From Treponema sp. UBA937 (GTDB taxonomy: Bacteria; Spirochaetota; Spirochaetia; Treponematales; Breznakiellaceae), in NCBI GenBank assembly GCA_002293455.1, contig DBDH01000019.1, positions 41,305-53,041 on the forward strand: a DNA stretch of 11,737 bases, given 5' to 3'. The notes under the pieces are model-generated. The model was given only the letters and a program-made list of their open reading frames with translations, had not been told where the DNA came from and made no database searches. How positions within the stretch are numbered: the first letter of the stretch is position 1; every line of letters begins with the position of its first letter. Made by a program: the position numbers and the translations under genes. Shown here in pieces: positions 6,557 through 11,737 of the stretch.

Positions 6557-7840
6557 TTAACGTTCCTCTTCCCATGTTTCCTGCATGGTTTCCGCGGCTG
6601 ACTCCGGGGATACAGCCCCGGACATCATGTCTTGTAATCCATTCCGGATAACCTTTTCCGCGGTAAAAAGTCCCGGCTGGAGATCAAATTCGTTTACCGC
6701 TTTGCCTATATGAAAAAGTTCAAGCGCTTTTTCAAGCTGAGGCGATTCCTGGCCGAACAAGATTGAAGCATTCGGATTTTCCGGAAAGCAGTAGTAAGAC
6801 GAAGCCAAGGCCGCGTTTTGCTCCGCGCCCGACAAAAAAGTGATAAATTTCCAGGCTTCGTCTTTGTGTCCGCTCCCCGCATAAATCCCTATTCCGGAAG
6901 TTTCCGTCACAAAAAGCGGATTTCCGATATACGAAGCCGCCGCGGGAACCGAACTGATTCCCCACGAAAAATGAGCCTTTTTTTCAATTTCGGAAACAGC
7001 CGATAAAGACGCTGTCATCATGGCGGTTTTGCCGCCGCAAAATTCATCAATTTTTTCCGATTCGGTTTTGGTGAAACTTTCCGGGGAAAGAAGATGCTCC
7101 TTGCTTAAAGCATCCAAAAATGATAAGGTTTCCCGTACCGGAAGAGTTGAGAATTGCGGCTCATCATCTTGCATGAAAAAAATGTTTGAATTCCAGAACC
7201 AGGAATAGATGTCGCTCTGCATTCCCAAATAATTGCCGGGAGAAAGCGCGAATCCGATTCCGGCAATCTGTTTTTCTTTTAAAACCCGGCAGTAACGAAG
7301 AAATTCGTCCCGATCTTTGGGAGGACGGTCAAATCCCGCGTCTTTCAAAATATCGATATTATAAAAAAAGGCATAAAAATGAGAAAAAAGCGGAATTGCG
7401 TAAGGATTTCCATCCTTTTTGCTGATTTCGTAGAGCATATTGATATCAGGATTGTCCTTGGGGAAAGCGGTGAGCGGTTCAAGAACCGTTTGCCGCGGAA
7501 AATTCGGCAGCCAGTCCATATCGAACAACACTAAATCGGCTTTTTTATCATTTAAGGCTTGTCCGTTGCCATTTGCTGGTTCTTCAAAAAGTTTTTTTGC
7601 CAAATTGTGATAAGAATGAACTACCGGAATGACAACAATATCAGGATTCTGTTCTTCAAACGCGGCTATTGCGGTCTCCAGCGCTGAATAATCATCATAC
7701 CAAAGATCGAGATACAATGTCGTTTTTTGCGGAGAAATCCCGCGGGGAACGAGCCGGTATACAATACTAATCAGGCTGAGCCCGATAATCGAAAAGAGTA
7801 CCGCTCTGTTTATATTTGATAATTTCATCGGTTTCAGCAT
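6557..7840 (-). CDS. Membrane-anchored extracellular solute-binding protein, family 1 (ABC sugar-type)
   Basis: The 427-residue product has the family-1 (MalE/UgpB-like) periplasmic-binding layout: an N-terminal lobe with LYLDLWYDDYSALETAIAAFEEQNPDI, the ADLVLFDMDWLP stretch, then NPYAIPLFSHFYAFFYNIDILKDAGFDRPPKDRDEF. The C-terminal lobe includes the inhibitor-like GKTAMMTASLSAVSEIE, the SGIGIYAGSGHKDEAWKFITFLS motif and a terminal helix. Such proteins deliver sugars or glycerol phosphates to an ABC importer; the ligand cannot be read from sequence. Residues about 10-28 are a hydrophobic signal-anchor (AVLFSIIGLSLISIVY) with no lipobox cysteine, unlike typical lipoprotein binding proteins. 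No permease or ATPase gene is adjacent, so it is an orphan here and could act as a sensor input. Starts at Met1 (7840) or Met5 (7828) are both possible, and neither has a Shine-Dalgarno sequence. It diverges from the sigma-factor operon. Confidence 0.85.
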   Translation of the reverse strand: MLKPMKLSNINRAVLFSIIGLSLISIVYRLVPRGISPQKTTLYLDLWYDDYSALETAIAAFEEQNPDIVVIPVVHSYHNLAKKLFEEPANGNGQALNDKKADLVLFDMDWLPNFPRQTVLEPLTAFPKDNPDINMLYEISKKDGNPYAIPLFSHFYAFFYNIDILKDAGFDRPPKDRDEFLRYCRVLKEKQIAGIGFALSPGNYLGMQSDIYSWFWNSNIFFMQDDEPQFSTLPVRETLSFLDALSKEHLLSPESFTKTESEKIDEFCGGKTAMMTASLSAVSEIEKKAHFSWGISSVPAAASYIGNPLFVTETSGIGIYAGSGHKDEAWKFITFLSGAEQNAALASSYYCFPENPNASILFGQESPQLEKALELFHIGKAVNEFDLQPGLFTAEKVIRNGLQDMMSGAVSPESAAETMQETWEEER

Positions 7841-7949
7841 AACAAATTATGGGAATAAATACCATTATTCCGGTGTAAAAAACCGGCGGCATGGTGTTTT
7901 ATATACAGGTACCAAAGAGGCACAAGCCTTCTTTCGAAAGAGGAAAAGC
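7841..7949. other. Divergent intergenic region between the solute-binding gene and the sigma operon
   Basis: 109 bp that must hold promoters for both directions. Visible elements are a small inverted repeat CCGGT/ACCGG (about 7870-7886) around an A-rich loop and a TATATA at 7900-7905 that lacks a recognisable -35. A GAAAGAGG at 7936-7943 serves as the sigma gene ribosome binding site. No standard GGAAC-type ECF promoter is obvious, so autoregulation is neither shown nor excluded. Confidence 0.5.
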
Positions 7950-8426
7950 GTGGAAATAGATATACAAGCTTATTATGAAAAATACAGCCCAATGGTGTAC
8001 AGACGCTGCAAACAATTGCTGAAACATGAAGATGACGCGCTTGACGCTTTGCAGGATGTATTCATTAAGCTCTTAAACAACAAACATAAACTCAAGGGAA
8101 CTTTTCCATCGAGTTTGCTGTATGTAATTGCTACAAACACTTGTTTGAACAAAATCCGCTGGCAAAAACGTCAGGCGGAACACAGCGAAGGTGAGTTCAT
8201 CGAAAATATGCATCTTAGTTACGATTCGGGATTCGATAAAGTTGAAGCAAAAATGATGATCACAGCGATTTTGGAAACCGAATCGGAAAGCACACGGAGC
8301 ATTTGCTTTATGTATTATGCCGATGACATGACCCTTGAAGAAATTGGGCAGGCTGTAGGGATGTCGATTTCCGGAGTAAGGAAGCGCCTGGTTGCGTTCC
8401 AAAAAAGAGCTAAAGCAAAGTTATAA
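7950..8426 (+). CDS. ECF-type RNA polymerase sigma-70 factor
   Basis: The 158-residue product has the two-domain ECF layout. Region 2 (about 8-75) binds core polymerase and melts the -10: YYEKYSPMVYRRCKQLL then DDALDALQDVFIKLL, the region 2.2 signature, and an RWQKR basic end. Region 4 (about 98-155) recognises the -35 through a helix-turn-helix: MTLEEIGQAVGMSISGVRKRL. The start is GTG 7950 with AGAGGA 5 bases upstream. It acts in the cytoplasm and should be held inactive by the anti-sigma-like protein encoded 46 bp downstream. The ECF subgroup cannot be assigned by eye. The stop codon lies inside a hairpin (8414-8448). Confidence 0.9.
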   Translation: MEIDIQAYYEKYSPMVYRRCKQLLKHEDDALDALQDVFIKLLNNKHKLKGTFPSSLLYVIATNTCLNKIRWQKRQAEHSEGEFIENMHLSYDSGFDKVEAKMMITAILETESESTRSICFMYYADDMTLEEIGQAVGMSISGVRKRLVAFQKRAKAKL

Positions 8427-8448
8427 AAAAACTTTTTTTAACTTTGCT
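8414..8448 (+). promoter_or_regulatory. Hairpin spanning the sigma-factor stop codon and the sigma/anti-sigma gap
   Basis: AGCAAAGTT (8414-8422) is a perfect complement of AACTTTGCT (8440-8448). Inside it a seven-A run (8425-8431) faces a seven-T run (8433-8439), with a two-base bulge. The A/T-rich stem with an internal T-run could act as a weak terminator, a processing site or a brake on translation of the next gene, setting sigma versus anti-sigma/caspase levels. The function is inferred from position only. Confidence 0.6.
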
Positions 8449-8472
8449 AGATAACGTTAGAAGGGGAAAATA

Positions 8473-9252
8473 ATGGATAATGCCGGTATTTCAAATTTAA
8501 TGCTTGAACGCTACAAACTGGGTGAATTGAACCTGGAGGAAAAAGCATTTGTCGATAAAAGAATTGAGTCCGATCCGGAACTGCGAAACCGTCTTTCGGA
8601 CCTGAAAAGATCGGACTTTGAATTTCTCAATCAGTATCCGGCCGATGTTATTCTTAATCGAAGTCATGGGAAAGCTAAAAAGCGGAACACTTTTGCGATA
8701 ATTTCGGGGATTTGTGCCGCGGCGCTTTTTGTGGGAATTTCTTTTCCGATATTTTGGAATCAAGTGAATTCTGTGAATGTTAACGGAGACAGAGCAAAAG
8801 GAGCAGCGCCCCTGGTTCAGCCAGACGAAACCAAATTAAGCGTTTACCTGAAAAACGGACCGGAATCCGCGGCATACGAAGGGCTTCCTCTGCACCAGGG
8901 AAGTACTATTCAATTGGCGTATACGGTTCCCGGGGTCAGATACGGGGTGATTTTTTCCGTAGACGGACGTTCCGCGGTGACGCTGCACTATCCTTATTCG
9001 CTCAACGGAAACACGCAGCTTGTCGCGGACAAACAAACCGCCCTGGAAGAAGCCTACATGCTGGACGACGCGCCCAATTATGAAGTGTTCTTCTTTGTGG
9101 TAAGCAAAACGCCGCTTAATACGCAATCCATTATCGATAACGCCGAATCTATCGCGAATCAAGTCCGGCAGGAACCCCAAAAAATAATCGATGAAAGTAG
9201 AAGAATTTTTAGAAATTACGAAGTTAAATCTGTATATTTGAGGAAGGAATAA
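8473..9252 (+). CDS. Single-pass anti-sigma-factor-like membrane protein
   Basis: The 259-residue product lies directly after the ECF sigma gene. Residues 1-60 are a helical cytoplasmic part (LMLERYKLGELNLEEKAFVDKRIESDPELRNRL) of the anti-sigma N-terminal type, in which LxLGEL-EEE-helix and D-P-ELR motifs recur; the zinc-binding HxxxCxxC of ZAS proteins is absent. A basic stretch (RSHGKAKKRN) precedes one transmembrane helix (about 73-94), which puts the rest outside the inner membrane. The outer part (about 120-210) is strand-rich (LSVYLKNGPESAAYEGLPLHQGSTIQLAYTVPG, VIFSVDGRSAVTLHYP) and resembles DUF4384-like domains often seen beside caspase-family proteins; this is a recollection, not a search result. 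It would bind and inhibit the sigma factor and release it on an envelope signal. The ribosome binding site is AAGGGG at 8461-8466. Its 3' end contains the ribosome binding site of the caspase gene. Confidence 0.75.
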   Translation: MDNAGISNLMLERYKLGELNLEEKAFVDKRIESDPELRNRLSDLKRSDFEFLNQYPADVILNRSHGKAKKRNTFAIISGICAAALFVGISFPIFWNQVNSVNVNGDRAKGAAPLVQPDETKLSVYLKNGPESAAYEGLPLHQGSTIQLAYTVPGVRYGVIFSVDGRSAVTLHYPYSLNGNTQLVADKQTALEEAYMLDDAPNYEVFFFVVSKTPLNTQSIIDNAESIANQVRQEPQKIIDESRRIFRNYEVKSVYLRKE

Positions 9253-9255
9253 ACT

Positions 9256-11598
9256 ATGAAACGGACAGGTCTTTTATTAATAATCATGTTGGCGGTTTCT
9301 ATTCAGGGACTTTTTGCGGATCTTGACGGAACCAAACGATACGGGCTCTTTATCGGCGCGAATAACGGCGGACAGGGCCGCGAAACGCTGCGCTATGCCG
9401 TAAGCGACGCGAGAGCGGTCTCAAAAGTATTTCTTGAAATGGGCGGCATTGAACCCCAGGACGCGGTTCTTCTTGTGGAACCTTCAGTCAGGGAAATTGA
9501 CCAGCAAATTGATTCTATCAACCGGCAGATTGTCGAAGCGAAAAAAACATACAGAAGAACCGAACTGGTTTTCTACTATTCTGGTCACTCCAACGAAGAC
9601 GGATTGCTGTTAAACCGGGAACAGTACAATTATCGGGAACTTCGGGAAAAAATCAACACACTGCCTTCCGACATGCGGATTATCATTCTGGATTCCTGTT
9701 CTTCGGGCGCGATCACGAGGGCAAAAGGCGGCGTGAAAACGAAACCGTTCATGATTGACAGTTCCAACTCTACGGAAGGCTATGCTTTTCTTACATCGAG
9801 TTCCGCAAATGAAGTTTCCCAAGAATCGGACCTTATCGAAAGTTCTTATTTTACCCACAGTCTGTTGGCCGGCCTTCGCGGAGCTGCCGAAACCGTCGGA
9901 GACGGCAGGATAACGCTGAACGAATTGTACGGTTTCGCGTACACGGAAACGTTGGCAAAGACAGAAACTTCCATGTACGGAGCCCAGCATCCCAATTATG
10001 ATATGCAGATCAGCGGAACCGGGGACGTTATTCTCACAGACCTAAGCGAAACTTCCGCAAGTCTTGTTTTGGAAGAAAATATAACCGGACGGATCAGTAT
10101 TCGCGACAGCTCCGATTATTTGATCGCGGAAGTTACCAAAGCGAGTCAGAAAGTCATGGAACTGGGACTTGAACCGGGCGTATATCAGTTAACGCTTCAA
10201 CAGGGAGACCGTTTTTTCCGGACAAATGTCACCTTAACCGAAAACACACAAACTCCCATCGCCATGGGGAATTTCACTCAAATTAATCCAAGTCCGTCCG
10301 TTGCCCGCGGCGGAGAACGTTTTGCCGACGAATATTTCCTCTTTATGGAAGAATCAAGAAGGCAGAGGGAAGCAACTGCCGATGAAGATGAAGATGAAGA
10401 AAAAGACATCGCATCCCCTGTGGAGCCTTTCAAATTTGAAATTATCCAGGATGATTGGTTTACAAGAACGCCGGATAATACCACCAATAATTTCTTGCTT
10501 GGTCTTATCAGTGCCGACGGACATAATTTGAAAGGCATCGGCGCGGCCGCTATTCTCGGAATTGTCAACAGCGGATACGTTCAGGGTATGCAGATCAGTC
10601 CTTTTTACAACATCGCTAATTCCGTACAAGGCGCTCAGATTTCATCCGGTCTCAACTGGTCCGCAAAATCTTTTAGCGGGCTCCAGGCAGGTTTGATAAA
10701 CGTAAACGGCGGAGACGGTAAAGGCCTCCAGGCAGGACTCGGCAATTGGATAAGCGGCTCTTTTGATGGACTCCAGGCCGGACTGATAAATATTTCCGGC
10801 GGAGACACAAAAGCTACCCAGGCGGGTTTGGTCAATTGGACAAGCGGTTCTCATAACGGGACCCAGGCCGGACTGGTAAACATAGCGGGAAAAGGCGGTT
10901 CGGGCCTTCAAGCGGGCCTCGTCAATTGGGGCGGCGGCTCGTTCAGCGGATTCCAGGCGGGCTTGGTCAATATAAGCGGCGCGGGCGGAAAGGGCGGCTT
11001 ACGGGTAGGTTTGGTCAATATCTCACAAAATCCAAAAGTATTCCCCATCGGGCTGCTCAACTTCGTGAAAGACGGTATCTTCCATCCAGCTGTTTATATG
11101 GATGATATGCAGTTTGCGAATGTCAGCCTTAGAACCGGGTCAAAACATTTCTATACGGTATGGATTATGGGATTCAAACATTTTGATGCAAGCAAGCAAG
11201 ATGAACCATGGACGAATTTCAATGATGAAAATGGAAGAATATACTATACCGCCCGATTGGGTATTGGCGGCGAACTCGCAGTAGGCCCTATTTTCATGAA
11301 TCTGGATATAACAGCCGGAAGCATGACAATGTTCGGTTCGCGTGACAAATTTGTTAACTGGGGTGACGGTATAGATTTTAACGATTTGAATACCCTCGTT
11401 ATGGCCCAGGCCCGCTTGTCTTTAGGATTTGAACTCTTTAAACATATAGGGGTTTTTGCGGGCGTTTCATACGATTATTTCTATCGATGGAACGAAATGT
11501 CATCTTCCGTACCGGAAAATATGATGTCCAGCAAATTGACCTGGATCGATGGTCCGCATACCCACAGAATAGGGTTCTTTGCGGGTATTCAGTTCTAA
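9256..11598 (+). CDS. Exported caspase-family (C14) protein with LQAGLVN surface repeats and C-terminal barrel-like domain
   Basis: The 780-residue product begins with a signal peptide (MKRTGLLLIIMLAVSIQG, cleavage likely after FA at 21). Residues about 28-262 form a caspase/metacaspase-type p20 fold: RYGLFIGANNGG at the first strand, LRYAVSDARAVSKVF helix, VFYYSGHS with catalytic His111, and IIILDSCSSGA with catalytic Cys148, so the dyad is intact. Residues about 268-340 resemble a small beta-sandwich. An acidic run (TADEDEDEEKD, 374-384) acts as a linker. Residues 445-590 are about ten 15-residue repeats, and the remainder is strand-rich and ends RIGFFAGIQF with the terminal aromatic residue typical of outer-membrane barrels. 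The repeats resemble Leptospira LA_2272 surface repeats. It is probably surface- or periplasm-facing; substrates are unknown. AGGAAGGA (9241-9248) lies 7 bases before the ATG, only 3 bases separate it from the anti-sigma stop, and it is the last gene of the operon. Confidence 0.85.
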   Translation: MKRTGLLLIIMLAVSIQGLFADLDGTKRYGLFIGANNGGQGRETLRYAVSDARAVSKVFLEMGGIEPQDAVLLVEPSVREIDQQIDSINRQIVEAKKTYRRTELVFYYSGHSNEDGLLLNREQYNYRELREKINTLPSDMRIIILDSCSSGAITRAKGGVKTKPFMIDSSNSTEGYAFLTSSSANEVSQESDLIESSYFTHSLLAGLRGAAETVGDGRITLNELYGFAYTETLAKTETSMYGAQHPNYDMQISGTGDVILTDLSETSASLVLEENITGRISIRDSSDYLIAEVTKASQKVMELGLEPGVYQLTLQQGDRFFRTNVTLTENTQTPIAMGNFTQINPSPSVARGGERFADEYFLFMEESRRQREATADEDEDEEKDIASPVEPFKFEIIQDDWFTRTPDNTTNNFLLGLISADGHNLKGIGAAAILGIVNSGYVQGMQISPFYNIANSVQGAQISSGLNWSAKSFSGLQAGLINVNGGDGKGLQAGLGNWISGSFDGLQAGLINISGGDTKATQAGLVNWTSGSHNGTQAGLVNIAGKGGSGLQAGLVNWGGGSFSGFQAGLVNISGAGGKGGLRVGLVNISQNPKVFPIGLLNFVKDGIFHPAVYMDDMQFANVSLRTGSKHFYTVWIMGFKHFDASKQDEPWTNFNDENGRIYYTARLGIGGELAVGPIFMNLDITAGSMTMFGSRDKFVNWGDGIDFNDLNTLVMAQARLSLGFELFKHIGVFAGVSYDYFYRWNEMSSSVPENMMSSKLTWIDGPHTHRIGFFAGIQF
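10588..11025 (+). repeat. Coding repeat array: 15-residue units alternating in two types
   Basis: Protein residues 445-590 of the caspase-family protein. From residue 475 the period is exactly 45 bp (starts at residues 475, 490, 505, 520, 535, 550, 565), with a final 16-residue step. Units alternate between GLQAGLINxxGGDxK-like and xxQAGLxNWxSGSxxG-like forms, giving a 90-bp, 30-residue super-repeat. Two degenerate units (445, 460) precede them. DNA copies are diverged at third positions, so the array is old rather than recently expanded. Confidence 0.85.
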
Positions 11599-11619
11599 TT
11601 TTTCATCCAGGAAAAATTG

Positions 11620-11657
11620 ATGGGGCTGTCCGAGAATTACTTCTCGGACAGCCCCAT
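11620..11657 (+). terminator. Strong hairpin terminator after the caspase operon
   Basis: ATGGGGCTGTCCGAGAA (11620-11636) is perfectly complementary to 11641-11657, giving a 17-bp stem with a 4-base TTAC loop, followed by GTTTTG. It lies 21 bases after the caspase stop codon. The T-run is short, so efficiency is uncertain, and the GGGGCTGTCC arm also resembles insertion-sequence ends. Confidence 0.7.
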
Positions 11658-11718
11658 GTTTTGAGATAACTTCTCTGACTGTCAAGTAATCGAAAAAAAA
11701 TTGAAATGATTCAGGTGA

Positions 11719-11737
11719 GGAAATTGCAAAACTTCAG
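11719..11737 (-). mobile_element. Partial second copy of the hairpin element, cut by the window end
   Basis: GGAAATTGCAAAACTTCAG at 11719-11737 matches the reverse complement of 1049-1067 (the right end of the element) at 17 of 19 bases. The copy would lie inverted relative to the first and continue past the window. Confidence 0.5.

Noticed and set aside
6553..6564. Self-complementary AACGTTAACGTT at the end of the solute-binding gene
   Set aside because: It partly overlaps the stop codon and is too short and AT-rich, with no T-run, to be called as a terminator or operator.
10642..10911. Minus-strand open frames over the repeat array
   Set aside because: They mirror the periodic glycine-rich coding repeat of the caspase-family gene and have no start signals of their own.
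10588..11025. The 45-bp periodic array as a CRISPR or DNA-level tandem repeat
   Set aside because: The units are contiguous, coding and diverged at third positions, with no spacers; the periodicity is in the protein.

Overview
The window looks like a chromosomal segment of a spirochaete, most likely Treponema-like. This is inferred from protein style: PEGA and FlgD-Ig proteins ending in a predicted beta-barrel, an LA_2272-like surface repeat, and a low-to-medium GC diderm gene set. No rRNA or tRNA is present to confirm it, and I could not run a search.

Left part (1-1614): a small predicted outer-membrane beta-barrel protein (165-830) is followed by a toxin-antitoxin-like pair (toxin body ending at 1319, antitoxin 1328-1570). 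The toxin gene is interrupted right after its first codons by a ~118-bp element made of two hairpins (950-1067), flanked by an exact 7-bp target duplication (TTCACTG). Removing the element and one duplicate restores an ATG-started 84-residue toxin. The whole toxin-antitoxin block is also bracketed by a 31-bp imperfect direct repeat (804-834 and 1584-1614, 27/31 identical), as if the cassette had landed at the junction of two convergent genes.

Middle part (1576-4903): a tRNA t6A-cyclising dehydratase (tcdA, minus strand) is divergent from a PLP-dependent low-specificity threonine aldolase (plus). A terminator follows the aldolase, then an HtrA/DegS-type membrane-anchored serine protease with its own predicted promoter. 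The protease converges on the next gene.

Minus-strand pair (4909-7840): an orphan membrane-anchored family-1 solute-binding protein is followed by a PEGA/FlgD-Ig/beta-barrel envelope protein.

Right part (7950-11657): a three-gene operon encodes an ECF sigma factor, a single-pass anti-sigma-like protein without a zinc motif, and a 780-residue exported caspase-family protein whose C-terminal half is a 15-residue periodic LQAGLVN repeat plus a predicted beta-barrel. A hairpin sits at the sigma/anti-sigma junction, the caspase start is tightly coupled to the anti-sigma stop, and a strong hairpin ends the operon. This sigma/anti-sigma/exported-caspase unit is the best candidate for an under-described system: an envelope-sensing circuit that controls, or is controlled by, a surface protease. 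The last 19 bases match the right end of the small inserted element in inverted orientation, so a second copy probably continues beyond the window.
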